NCBI GenBank assembly: GCA_004556655.1
Contig: SFGF01000049.1
Location: 1 to 27,497 of the forward strand
From: Lachnospiraceae bacterium
GTDB lineage: Bacteria; Bacillota; Clostridia; Lachnospirales; Lachnospiraceae
Reading direction: 5' to 3'
DNA length: 27,497 nucleotides
Both the position numbers and the translations under genes were made by a program. Under the pieces are notes generated by a model that was not told the origin of the DNA, searched no databases, and worked only from the letters and a program-made list of their open reading frames with translations. Below are positions 15,148 to 23,656 of this stretch, piece by piece; position 1 is the stretch's first letter; the number at the start of each line of letters is the position of its first letter.

Positions 15148-16554
15148 ATGAAAGCTTTTATGGATGAAGACTTTATTTTGTCTACAGAGACAGCAAAAAA
15201 ATTATATCATGAGTATGCGGAGACAATGCCAATCCTTGATTACCATTGTCATTTGAATCCAAAAGAAATTTACGAAAATAAAAAATACGATAATATTACA
15301 CAGGTATGGCTGGGCGGTGACCATTATAAATGGCGTCAGATGCGCTCCAACGGTGTAGAGGAAAAATATATCACAGGAGATGCCACTGACCGTGAAAAAT
15401 TCCAGAAATGGGCAGAAACCCTGGAGATGGCGATTGGAAATCCACTGTATCACTGGAGCCACCTGGAGCTGAAAAGATATTTCGGCTATGACGGATATCT
15501 GAATGGTGAAACTGCCGAGGAAGTATGGAATCTTTGCAATGAGCAGCTGCGGGGTGAGGGAAGAGCACCGAGAGATCTGATTAAAATGTCCAATGTAACA
15601 CTGGTTTGTACAACAGATGATCCTGCGGATTCTCTGGAATGGCATAAAAAACTGGCAGAGGATGAAACCTTTGATGTACAGGTTCTTCCTGCATGGAGAC
15701 CGGAAAAAGCCATGAATATGGCAAAACCGGATTATCTTGATTATCTGGTAAAATTAAGCGAAGTATCCGGTGTGAAAGTAGACAGCTTTGCATCTCTGAT
15801 CGAAGCTTTGAAAGTACGCATGGAATTCTTTGCTTCCATGGGATGTACGATTTCCGACCACAGTCTGGACTATGTTATGTATCAGCCGGCAACTGCAGAA
15901 GAAGTGGAAGCTATTTTTGCTAAGAGACTGGCAGGAGAACCGGTGAGTGCAGTAGAAAAGAAACAGTTTGAAACGGCATTTATGATTGCCATGGGCAAAG
16001 AATACCATAAGAAAAACTGGGTAATGCAGCTGCACTACGGAGTAAAACGTGATAATAACGGAAAGATTGCCGGAACACTGGGACCGGACACTGGCGTTGA
16101 CTGTATCAATAACTTCGCACCATCTTCTGAGATGGCCGATTATCTGAATGCACTGGCAGTGACGGACGAACTTCCGAAGACAATCCTGTACTCTCTGAAT
16201 CCTTGTGACAATGCCTCCATCGGAACCATCATCGGATGCTTCCAGGACAGCAGTGCAATCGGCAAGATTCAGCAGGGAAGTGCATGGTGGTTCAATGACA
16301 ATAAGACAGGTATGCAGGAGCAGATGATATCTCTGGCAAATCTGGGCCTTCTGGGTAATTTTATCGGAATGCTTACCGATTCCAGAAGTTTCCTGTCTTA
16401 CACCAGACATGAATATTTCAGAAGAATTATGTGCGATCTGATCGGAGGTTGGGTAGAAAACGGAGAATATCCGGCAGACTATAAAGCTCTTGAAAAGATT
16501 GTTAAGGGGATTTCTTACAACAATGCAGTGAGGTATTTTGGGTTTAATCTGTAA
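15148..16554 (+). CDS. uxaC: Uronate isomerase
   Basis: It converts D-glucuronate to D-fructuronate, the first step after beta-glucuronidase. The start ATG at 15148 follows AAGGAG at 15135-15140; a longer frame starting at 15118 would run from inside the upstream hairpin and is rejected. The 468-residue product begins MKAFMDEDF and has the amidohydrolase-fold HxH pair (ILDYHCHLNP, His33 and His35), typical UxaC blocks DHYKWRQMRSNG and TLVCTTDDPADSLEWH, and a C-terminal MLTDSRSFLSYTRHEYFRR. Length is typical of the family. It is the last gene of the locus and is followed by a very strong palindrome. Confidence 0.97.
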   Translation: MKAFMDEDFILSTETAKKLYHEYAETMPILDYHCHLNPKEIYENKKYDNITQVWLGGDHYKWRQMRSNGVEEKYITGDATDREKFQKWAETLEMAIGNPLYHWSHLELKRYFGYDGYLNGETAEEVWNLCNEQLRGEGRAPRDLIKMSNVTLVCTTDDPADSLEWHKKLAEDETFDVQVLPAWRPEKAMNMAKPDYLDYLVKLSEVSGVKVDSFASLIEALKVRMEFFASMGCTISDHSLDYVMYQPATAEEVEAIFAKRLAGEPVSAVEKKQFETAFMIAMGKEYHKKNWVMQLHYGVKRDNNGKIAGTLGPDTGVDCINNFAPSSEMADYLNALAVTDELPKTILYSLNPCDNASIGTIIGCFQDSSAIGKIQQGSAWWFNDNKTGMQEQMISLANLGLLGNFIGMLTDSRSFLSYTRHEYFRRIMCDLIGGWVENGEYPADYKALEKIVKGISYNNAVRYFGFNL

Positions 16555-16626
16555 CATGAAACGCACCTTTCAGACATTTGAGAAAAATGATTATGCATAT
16601 GGATGTATGTGTTTTTTAGTGATATT

Positions 16627-16692
16627 GGTAATATAAAATAGAGAACCATTCAGGGGATTTAGCCCCTGAATGGTTCTCTATTTTATATTACC
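16627..16692. terminator. Perfect 30-bp palindrome, probable bidirectional terminator
   Basis: The arms 16627-16656 and 16663-16692 are exact reverse complements over 30 bp with loop ATTTAG. The core is CAGGGG/CCCCTG, and on either strand the stem is followed by TATTTTAT. It lies between uxaC on the plus strand and a convergent minus-strand gene remnant whose stop is only 6 bp away. Such length and perfection is unusual for a terminator. Confidence 0.8.
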
Positions 16693-16697
16693 GAAAC

Positions 16698-17083
16698 TTA
16701 TTCATACATGCTGCTGTTGGCAATGGTCTTCAAAGAATTAATTACCATATCATCAGATAATTGTTCTTTGTCGTTATGCAAGTATGCAATTATAAATCAC
16801 CCTCGTTTCGACTAGGTTTTTATAGAGTTTATCAGGATAATAAGAGAAATAGGCTTCAAGATCAGAAAATTTCAAACTCATATCACTCATATATTGATAG
16901 AGTCGATTTTGCAGATCAGCTCCTGATATTTCCGAATAGATATCTACATCCATTAACATATCAAGAAACTGCAATGTCATAAAATTCTTTTCTGTTATAG
17001 AACCCATGGTTTTTCTGATGATTACAGATGTTTTTACTAGTGAAGTTTCACGATAATCGTTAGTTGCTTCTTTGGTTCATTTT
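16698..17083 (-). pseudogene. Frameshifted C-terminal remnant of an unrecognised gene
   Basis: On the minus strand a frame is open from just after a stop near 17083 and includes MGSITEKNF at 17007 and ETRVIYNCILA, then stops at 16774-16776. Another frame of the same strand continues at once as AYLHNDKEQLSDDM and ends SSMYE at 16698-16700, next to the terminator palindrome. The two parts read as one alpha-helical polypeptide broken by a frameshift near 16776-16790, where TGCATACTTGCAT suggests loss between short repeats. Frame 1 has no stop for about 25 codons upstream of the Met and no clear ribosome site, so the 5' part is probably missing. The family is not recognised. Confidence 0.5.
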
Positions 17084-17164
17084 CTTTTTAATTAAATGGA
17101 TAAGATTTGGATAAAGTACTCAATATGAAAGAATAATAAAATATTCAAAAGATTAAAGTAATTT

Positions 17165-17193
17165 ATGACAGATTTAAAATTGTGAGTTATAAT
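17165..17193 (+). promoter_or_regulatory. Promoter of the csm operon
   Basis: ATGACA (17165-17170) and a perfect TATAAT (17188-17193) are separated by 17 nt in very AT-rich sequence. The predicted start is about 65 nt upstream of the cas6 ATG. Confidence 0.65.
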
Positions 17194-17267
17194 GATAAAT
17201 AAATGAATTGTATGAATTATATTGTTTAAAATCCACAAAAACAGGTGGCAAAATTGAAGGAAAGAAA

Positions 17268-18023
17268 ATGATTAAGAAATTATCTATTGTATTAGAAAAG
17301 AAAAATGATATTACATATTTAAAAGGTTCATTGTTTCATGGGATTTTGATGGAACAGGTTGATCCTGCATATGGGGAAATACTTCATTTGGATGGTTTGA
17401 AGCCTTATAGCCAGAGCCTGCATTATGAAGATGATAAACTAATATGGGATATCAATACTCTTAACGAACAGGCTTCAAAAGAATTGATAGAACCATTAAC
17501 TGTAGGATCAATTCAAAAGATTGAAATTAAACATGATAGGAAAGAGTTGGAAATACTGGAAAAACGAGAAGTCACAGATACCTATCAGGATTTTGTGAAT
17601 CGATATTATTTTGAGAATGGGAATAGACGAGTCCACATACAAATTCTTTCGCCAACATCATTTAAGCAGAACGGAAGATATGTGTTCTATCCTGACATTA
17701 GACTAATTTTTCAAAGTCTTATGATGAAATTTGATACTTTTGCGGATAATTTTTCTATATGTAGTGAAGAAGTGTTAGAGCAATTGGTAGATAATACTCA
17801 TATTATCGGATACAATTTAAAAAGTGTTCGGTTTCATTTGGAGGGGATAAGTATTCCGGCGTTTATAGGGCACATGGAAGTGCAGATTAATGGACCACAG
17901 CCTTTGGTTAATCTTGTTCACCTTTTACTACGATACGGAGAATACTCTGGAGTTGGAATAAAAACATCCATGGGAATGGGTGCCATGAGAATAACGGATA
18001 AAAGGAGGGGAGAAAGAAAATGA
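17268..18023 (+). CDS. cas6: Cas6 CRISPR RNA endoribonuclease, type III-A form
   Basis: Cas6 cuts the pre-crRNA within each repeat, leaving an 8-nt 5' tag. The start ATG at 17268 has GAAGGA at about 17256-17261; an upstream TTG at 17208 is rejected. The 251-residue product has FHGILMEQ near residue 23 (His24 a possible catalytic residue), the block GRYVFYPDIRLIFQSLMMK, IPAFIGHMEVQING, and the C-terminal glycine-rich loop YSGVGIKTSMGMGAMR that binds RNA. These blocks closely resemble Cas6 of Streptococcus type III-A loci. It is first in the operon and overlaps cas10 by 4 nt (ATGA). Confidence 0.93.
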   Translation: MIKKLSIVLEKKNDITYLKGSLFHGILMEQVDPAYGEILHLDGLKPYSQSLHYEDDKLIWDINTLNEQASKELIEPLTVGSIQKIEIKHDRKELEILEKREVTDTYQDFVNRYYFENGNRRVHIQILSPTSFKQNGRYVFYPDIRLIFQSLMMKFDTFADNFSICSEEVLEQLVDNTHIIGYNLKSVRFHLEGISIPAFIGHMEVQINGPQPLVNLVHLLLRYGEYSGVGIKTSMGMGAMRITDKRRGERK

Positions 18024-20314
18024 CAGATCGGGAAATCAAGCTGATTATGGGAGCCTTACTCCATGATATTGGGAAAGTGGTATTTCGTGCAGGTGATGGG
18101 AGACAGCACAGTATATCCGGATATGAATTCTTAAAGGATGAATTGCATTTAAGCGACACGGAACTGCTCGATTGTGTTAGATATCATCATGGGAACATGC
18201 TGAAAATGGCCAGAATTCAGAATGATGCACTTGCATATATTGTCTATATTGCGGACAATATCGCAGCAGCTATTGATAGAAGACTTAATGATACAGACGA
18301 AAAAGGGTATGATGTAAAAGCACCATTAGAGAGTATCTTTAATATTCTTAATGATAATCACGGAAAAGCGCATTACAGTGCGGCACCGTTGTTGGATGAT
18401 GCTGAAATTAACATGCCGACAGAAGAGCACAAAGAATTTGATAAATCATTTTACAATGAACTAATCAATCAAATTAAAGACACATTACGGGATTTGGGAA
18501 ATTGGAAAATAGAATATGTGAACTCACTTCTTTCCACTATGGAAGCATATTTATCCTATATTCCTTCTTCTACGGCTTTGCATGAGCTTGCAGATATTTC
18601 ATTATATGATCATTTGAAAATGACAGCTGCATATGCAAGCTGTATTGAGCAATATCTGGCAGCAGAAGAGATAACCGACTATAAAGAAACATTGTATAAA
18701 AATGCATCTGCATTTTATGAAAAGAAAGTATTCCGTTTGTTTTCGATGGATCTTTCCGGTATTCAGAGTTTTATTTATACGATTCACAGTGAAGGTGCAC
18801 TGCGCATGCTGCGTTCCCGATCTTTTTATCTGGAAATCGTCATGGAACACATGATAGATGAGATATTGGAAGCGGCAAGCCTTTCAAGGGCAAACGTAAT
18901 TTATTCAGGTGGTGGGCATTGCTATATGCTTCTGCCAAATACGAATAAGATTAAGGAGATTATAAAAGAGAAGCAAGAGAGTTTTAACAGGTTCTTTCTG
19001 GAACAATTCGATGTTTCTTTGTATATAGCATGTGCCAGTGTTGCATGCAATGCCAATGAATTGAAGAACATCCCTAAGGGAAGTTATAGGGAATTATTTA
19101 AGTCACTCAGCAATCAGCTTTCTGAGCAGAAACTGGCAAGATATACGAAAGAGCAGCTGTTTGAATTGAATCATCGGTCTTTGCAGGATGATCATCGCGA
19201 ATGCAGAGTATGTAAGACTTCAGCTAAAATGAAGGACGACCGTTGTGCATTTTGCGATGCAATGGATGATTTCTCACAGGAAATACTATATAAACACTTT
19301 TTTACCGTTTCTCTGAAAGAAAGAGAAGGGGCAATTGCTTTACCAGGAGATAAATATTTAATTTCTCAGGATGAGAAGGCACTAAAAAAGAGTATGGAAG
19401 AAGATCCGTATTTCGTGCGCACATATGGAAAAAATAAATTCTATACTGGAAGGTCGGTAGCGACTAAGCTGTGGGTGGGTGATTATACTCAAAAAGGAAA
19501 GACAACAGAAGACTACGCCAAGGAAGCGGAAGGAATAGACCGTATAGCAGTCCTTAGAGCAGACGTTGATAATCTTGGAAGAACATTTGTGTCAGGTTTT
19601 CCGGAAGAATATACTACGCTTTCCAGAACAGCCATGTTTTCAAGACAGTTGTCATTATTCTTTAAGCACCATATAAATCATATTCTCCGGAATCCGAAGT
19701 TCTTCCTGAACAGTAAGAAACAGGAACGAAATGCTACAATCGTGTATTCTGGTGGTGATGATCTTTTTATTGTCGGGTCGTGGGATGATGTGATTGAACT
19801 TGCGGTTGATGTACGTAATGAATTAAGCGAATACTCGCTTGGTACATTGACGATATCTGCAGGAATTGGTATCTATCAGCCCAGGTATCCGCTTAGTGTT
19901 GCTGCGGAAGAAGTTGCTGAATATGAAGAAAATGCGAAAAATTATCCGAATAAAAATGCTATTACAGTATTTGAGGAAACTTATTCCTGGGAAGAATTTA
20001 TAGACAAGGTTGTTTGTGAAAAACTATGTGAATTGGAAGCGTTTCTTTCAACATCCGAAGAGCGTGGCATGGCATTTTTATACCGACTCTTGGAATTGAT
20101 CAGAACTATGGATGACAGAATCAATCTTGCAAGATTTGCTTATGTACTGGCAAGACTGGAACCGGATGATTATAAAGATGAAAAACAAAAGACAGCATAC
20201 AGCCAATTCTCAAAGCAAATGTACAACTGGGTGCAGAATGAAAAGGATAGAACGGAATTGGTAACAGCAATTTATTTATATGTACATCTACATAGGGAAG
20301 GAGTTTCAGAATGA
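18020..20314 (+). CDS. cas10: Cas10/Csm1, signature subunit of the type III-A complex
   Basis: Cas10 is the large subunit of the Csm complex. On target-RNA binding its HD domain cuts single-stranded DNA and its palm makes cyclic oligoadenylates from ATP. The 764-residue product has an N-terminal HD domain (LLHDIGKVV, His15-Asp16, then RYHHGN), a first palm domain with DLSGIQSFIYTI, a zinc site with CRVC (Cys395, Cys398) and CAFC (Cys409, Cys412), and the cyclase palm with VLRADVDNLG and YSGGDDLFIVG (Gly578-Gly-Asp-Asp581). Both activities look intact. Length matches Streptococcus Csm1. It overlaps cas6 and csm2 by 4 nt, implying translational coupling. Confidence 0.98.
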   Translation: MTDREIKLIMGALLHDIGKVVFRAGDGRQHSISGYEFLKDELHLSDTELLDCVRYHHGNMLKMARIQNDALAYIVYIADNIAAAIDRRLNDTDEKGYDVKAPLESIFNILNDNHGKAHYSAAPLLDDAEINMPTEEHKEFDKSFYNELINQIKDTLRDLGNWKIEYVNSLLSTMEAYLSYIPSSTALHELADISLYDHLKMTAAYASCIEQYLAAEEITDYKETLYKNASAFYEKKVFRLFSMDLSGIQSFIYTIHSEGALRMLRSRSFYLEIVMEHMIDEILEAASLSRANVIYSGGGHCYMLLPNTNKIKEIIKEKQESFNRFFLEQFDVSLYIACASVACNANELKNIPKGSYRELFKSLSNQLSEQKLARYTKEQLFELNHRSLQDDHRECRVCKTSAKMKDDRCAFCDAMDDFSQEILYKHFFTVSLKEREGAIALPGDKYLISQDEKALKKSMEEDPYFVRTYGKNKFYTGRSVATKLWVGDYTQKGKTTEDYAKEAEGIDRIAVLRADVDNLGRTFVSGFPEEYTTLSRTAMFSRQLSLFFKHHINHILRNPKFFLNSKKQERNATIVYSGGDDLFIVGSWDDVIELAVDVRNELSEYSLGTLTISAGIGIYQPRYPLSVAAEEVAEYEENAKNYPNKNAITVFEETYSWEEFIDKVVCEKLCELEAFLSTSEERGMAFLYRLLELIRTMDDRINLARFAYVLARLEPDDYKDEKQKTAYSQFSKQMYNWVQNEKDRTELVTAIYLYVHLHREGVSE

Positions 20315-20706
20315 TACTTGAACAGAATACATATGTCGCAAGGGCAGAAAAGGCAATCAATGAATGTCGTAAGGTAACAAATTCCAGAGGAAAAGTGGAA
20401 ATGATTACAACTTCACAAATTCGTAACCTGCTTGCAATGACAGCTGATATTTACAATCAGGTTATGTTGTCGATGAGTGATGTATTGTCTGAAGATATAA
20501 TGGGAAGGATTTCCTATTTGAAGATTCGTTTTATTTATGAAATAGGTCGTGATGGCAAGATGAAAACATTTGCCCAACAGGCTGAGATTTTAAAGGCGAT
20601 TGATGAGATTGGAAACAGTAAGAAAAAATTTATCTTATTCAATCGATATATGGAGGCGTTGGTTGCGTATCATAGATTTTATGGTGGAAAGGAATTTCCC
20701 TATTGA
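20311..20706 (+). CDS. csm2: Csm2, small subunit of the type III-A complex
   Basis: Csm2 is the small helical subunit lining the crRNA-target filament. The 131-residue product is all-helical and basic, with QIRNLLAMTADIYN, YLKIRFIYEIGRD and a C-terminal FNRYMEALVAYHRFYGGKE. It starts inside the cas10 stop (ATGA). Its last codons lie in a 36-bp duplication: a second copy 62 nt downstream would encode VAYHRFYSGKD and a stop, a plausible ancestral C-terminus. The present tail EFPY is probably a by-product of the duplication. Confidence 0.92.
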   Translation: MILEQNTYVARAEKAINECRKVTNSRGKVEMITTSQIRNLLAMTADIYNQVMLSMSDVLSEDIMGRISYLKIRFIYEIGRDGKMKTFAQQAEILKAIDEIGNSKKKFILFNRYMEALVAYHRFYGGKEFPY

Positions 20707-20755
20707 AAGTGGCTATGTTGTTGGTAGCGTATCATAGATTTTATAGTGGAAAGGA
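20658..20755 (+). repeat. Direct repeat at the csm2/csm3 junction
   Basis: Two 36-nt copies (20658-20693 and 20720-20755) differ at only two positions and are offset by 62 nt. The first encodes the end of Csm2; the second is between the genes and ends GGAAAGGA, which serves as the csm3 ribosome binding site. Confidence 0.9.
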
Positions 20756-20764
20756 TTGAATGGT

Positions 20765-21427
20765 ATGTACGGAAAAATTCAGATAACAGGGACAATAGAA
20801 ATCATGACAGGAATACATATCGGGGGAAGTTCGGCGTTTGCTGCAATCGGAGCTGTAGATTCACCGGTAGTGAAAGATGCGAGAACAAATTTGCCAATCA
20901 TTCCAGGCAGCTCGCTGAAAGGGAAATTGAGAACATTGCTTGCCAAACAGTATAATGAGATACAGGTAAACGATCCAAGTGAAGACGATGAGCGTATCAT
21001 TAGACTTTTTGGATCTGCAAAGAAGAAAAATGGTGTTATTCCCAAAGGAAGACTTTTATTCGCTGATATGATTATAGCAAATCAGGAGGAGTTGTATGCA
21101 AGCGGAGTGACAGGACTTACAGAAGTAAAATTTGAAAATACAATCAATCGTCTGACGGCAGTGGCCAATCCTCGGCAGATTGAACGTGTAATTCGTGGTT
21201 CCAAATTTGAATTGGATATAATTTATGAAGTAAATGATGAGAATATAGAAGACGATTTTGAAGTAATAAAGAATGGTCTTAAACTATTAGAGTATGATTA
21301 TCTTGGTGGTAGTGGTTCTCGCGGATATGGAAAAGTTCGATTTGAAGATCTTAATGCAAGTGCAGTGATAGGTGACATTGATGACCATATCATTGACAGA
21401 TGTAATGAGATTCTTGGGACAATCTAG
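20765..21427 (+). CDS. csm3: Csm3, backbone RNase of the type III-A complex
   Basis: Csm3 forms the repeated Cas7-like backbone and cuts target RNA every 6 nt. The start ATG at 20765 lies 9 nt after AAAGGA (20750-20755); an in-frame TTG at 20756 is too close to that site. The 220-residue product has TGIHIGG (His18), AVDSPVVKD with the catalytic Asp32, the RNA-binding PIIPGSSLKGKLRTLL, FENTINRLTAVANPRQIERV and the glycine-rich LGGSGSRGYGKV. Asp32 and His18 are at the same numbers as in Staphylococcus epidermidis Csm3, so target RNA cutting should be active. Confidence 0.97.
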   Translation: MYGKIQITGTIEIMTGIHIGGSSAFAAIGAVDSPVVKDARTNLPIIPGSSLKGKLRTLLAKQYNEIQVNDPSEDDERIIRLFGSAKKKNGVIPKGRLLFADMIIANQEELYASGVTGLTEVKFENTINRLTAVANPRQIERVIRGSKFELDIIYEVNDENIEDDFEVIKNGLKLLEYDYLGGSGSRGYGKVRFEDLNASAVIGDIDDHIIDRCNEILGTI

Positions 21428-21446
21428 AAAAGAAAGAAGAAATCTT

Positions 21447-22352
21447 ATGAAGTATAAAATTTATCGTTTAAAATTCCCATATGGAGTGCATTTTGGCGGA
21501 AATTCTTTAGACGAGAGTAAGGTGACTTTTTCCGCAGATACGCTATTTTCAGCTCTTTATCAAGAAGCACTTGCCAGAGGTATCAATGTTGCGCAGAAAC
21601 TTTATGAAAGTGTCAAGGAAAGCAGACTTCTTTTCTCTGATGCGTTCCCATATATAGGTGACACGAATTATTTGCCAAAGCCAATGATCCGGATTGCAAA
21701 AAGTGAGCAGGAAGGTGATTCTGTCGTCAAGAAAGCTTTTAAAAACCTCAGATATATTCCGATGGATCAGATGGGTACATATATGAATGGAGATTTGAAT
21801 CCAATAGAAGAATCCTTGCGATTAAAAATCCTTGGAATGAGAACATTAAAAACATCTGCAGCCATTCATGGGTGTGAGGAAACTATACCCTATCATATCG
21901 GAGTATATTATTACAATGATGGGTGTGGGTTGTATGTAATAGTTGGATTTGAATCTATCAATGAAGAGAATATGTTTTATGATCTTCTTGATGCGCTTTC
22001 TTTTAGTGGAATTGGAGGAAAACGTAGATCAGGATTTGGAAGATTTGAGATTGAAAGTATAGAGGATGTTCATTTGCCCAAACAGGGGGATAATTATATG
22101 ACACTGTCGGTATCTTTGCCTGAAGAAAGTGAAATGGATGTTTTGCAGAATGCAAACTATCAGGTTGTTAAAAGAGGAGGTTTTGTCAGTTCTGAAAACT
22201 ATAGTAATGAATACCGAAAGAAGAAAGATTTGTTTATGATATCTGCGGGGTCATGTTTTCAAATGACATATCATGGAGATATTTATGATATTTCAAATGG
22301 TGGAAAGCACGCTGTATACAGATATGGTAAACCTATCTTCTGGGCATTATAG
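21447..22352 (+). CDS. csm4: Csm4, Cas5-like subunit of the type III-A complex
   Basis: Csm4 caps the crRNA 5' tag and bridges Cas10 to the backbone. The start ATG at 21447 (MKYKIYRLKFPYGVHFG) lies 19 nt after the csm3 stop; a longer frame reaching 21372 inside csm3 lacks a site. The 301-residue product has SADTLFSALYQEA, the palm-loop YLPKPMIRI, and the glycine-rich GIGGKRRSGFGRFEI motif typical of RAMP proteins. The upstream site is only purine-rich (AAGAAAGAAG), so translation may depend on coupling to csm3. Confidence 0.95.
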   Translation: MKYKIYRLKFPYGVHFGGNSLDESKVTFSADTLFSALYQEALARGINVAQKLYESVKESRLLFSDAFPYIGDTNYLPKPMIRIAKSEQEGDSVVKKAFKNLRYIPMDQMGTYMNGDLNPIEESLRLKILGMRTLKTSAAIHGCEETIPYHIGVYYYNDGCGLYVIVGFESINEENMFYDLLDALSFSGIGGKRRSGFGRFEIESIEDVHLPKQGDNYMTLSVSLPEESEMDVLQNANYQVVKRGGFVSSENYSNEYRKKKDLFMISAGSCFQMTYHGDIYDISNGGKHAVYRYGKPIFWAL

Positions 22353-22364
22353 AGGAGGACAGGT

Positions 22365-23516
22365 ATGCAACAGTATATTAAACATTATCATATGGTTCTC
22401 CGAACAGTGGGACCTGTGTTTGTAGGTGATGGAAGAAGTCTGGATAAAAAGGAATACATTTTTCAGAAAAATAAGGGAATGGTATTGATACCAGATCTGA
22501 ATAAAATGTATCAAGGGATTACAAAGAAAGGTCTTGAGAGGAGATTTACAGAGTATCTTCTTTCCAATGCAAAAAATGCAGATGGATCAAATCGATGGGA
22601 TTTGGGCAGATGGTTCCGCGAGAATAATATTGGTTCAAAAGATTATGAACCATGGATTCTCTACAAACTGGATTGTGGCGATTTTTTACAAGAGAAGGGG
22701 GCAATTGAGATACGTACTTTTCAAAAGGATGCATTTGGAAAGCCGTATGTTCCTGGTACATCAATGAAGGGAATGTTACGCACAATATTGCTGGCAAATG
22801 AGCTGATGAATGACGATTCCTATTGTAAAGAAGTGAAACGATGTATTATGTCGGCAATCCAGAACGGAAGGAACAGAACTTTCCTGTTGAAACGTGAAGT
22901 GAATGAGATTGAAAATGAAGTTCTGCATACTTTAGACAGAGTGGACGCACGAGGAAAAGAAGTTGGGAAGAATCATGCAGTAAATGATGTCTTGTCTGGT
23001 CTTATCATTAGTGACAGTAAGCCGATCAGTCTTGAACGGATGACATTGTGTCAAAAGATTGATGATAACGTTGAAGGAGAGAGAAAATCATTAAACCTGT
23101 TAAGAGAGTCGGTAAAGCCCGGGACAGATATTCATTTTGATTTAACAATTGATTCAACAATCTGTCCATATACAATAGAGGATATTGTGGATGCGGTCAA
23201 CTGTTTTAATGAATCTTATTATAATATGTATTTATATCGTTTTAAAGGAATTGAATATCCTAAGACAAATACAGTATGGCTCGGCGGGGGAAGTGGATTT
23301 TTTACAAAAACAATTCTGTATGCACTTTTGGGTCAAAATAAAGGAATTGATGCAGCTGTAGAAATCTTCAAGAAGACACTTCCTGCCAAAGTATCACAGG
23401 AGCATAAACATTTTAAGGATAAGAGAATAGGTATTTCACCGCATACATTAAAAGTAACAAAATATCAGGGAAAATCATATCAAATGGGACAATGTATTTT
23501 AGATATTTATGAATAA
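22365..23516 (+). CDS. csm5: Csm5, Cas7-like subunit at the crRNA 3' end
   Basis: Csm5 sits at the 3' end of the crRNA and takes part in its maturation with host nucleases. AGGAGG at 22353-22358 sets the ATG at 22365, 12 nt after the csm4 stop. The 383-residue product has GPVFVGDGRSLDKKEYIF, the RAMP motif YVPGTSMKGMLRT, VNDVLSGLIISDSKP and a glycine-rich WLGGGSGFFTKT. It is the last gene before the leader. In Streptococcus and Staphylococcus csm6 follows here; no csm6 is present at this position. Confidence 0.95.
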   Translation: MQQYIKHYHMVLRTVGPVFVGDGRSLDKKEYIFQKNKGMVLIPDLNKMYQGITKKGLERRFTEYLLSNAKNADGSNRWDLGRWFRENNIGSKDYEPWILYKLDCGDFLQEKGAIEIRTFQKDAFGKPYVPGTSMKGMLRTILLANELMNDDSYCKEVKRCIMSAIQNGRNRTFLLKREVNEIENEVLHTLDRVDARGKEVGKNHAVNDVLSGLIISDSKPISLERMTLCQKIDDNVEGERKSLNLLRESVKPGTDIHFDLTIDSTICPYTIEDIVDAVNCFNESYYNMYLYRFKGIEYPKTNTVWLGGGSGFFTKTILYALLGQNKGIDAAVEIFKKTLPAKVSQEHKHFKDKRIGISPHTLKVTKYQGKSYQMGQCILDIYE

Positions 23517-23656
23517 CACCTGTTTTGCCCCGCAGCCTGTATTATGGGCATTTTCAATGTGTTGTATGGCATTATTCATCTAATGCTGAGAACTGAACAC
23601 TTTTGCCCCGAAAAATGCTTTGTAAGCCTTATAAATAGCGGGCTGTGAAGGGCAGG
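23517..23656 (+). promoter_or_regulatory. CRISPR leader
   Basis: This 140-nt non-coding stretch lies directly before the first repeat. The repeat's 3' end (ACGGAAAC) is the crRNA 5' tag, so the array is read on the plus strand and the leader must be here. It carries two copies of TTTTGCCCCG (23523-23532 and 23601-23610), a TATAAA (23630-23635) that may be a -10 box, and a repeat-like TTTGTAAG (about 23619-23626). No clear -35 box or terminator after csm5 was found, so readthrough from the operon is also possible. Confidence 0.65.

Noticed and set aside
16557..16572. TGAAACGCACCTTTCA resembling a CcpA cre site after uxaC
   Set aside because: The half-site spacing is 2 nt too long for a cre site, and it lies downstream of the operon.
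16761..16982. Plus-strand frame of 73 codons in the region after uxaC
   Set aside because: It is opposite the minus-strand gene remnant, lacks a ribosome site and has no recognisable sequence.
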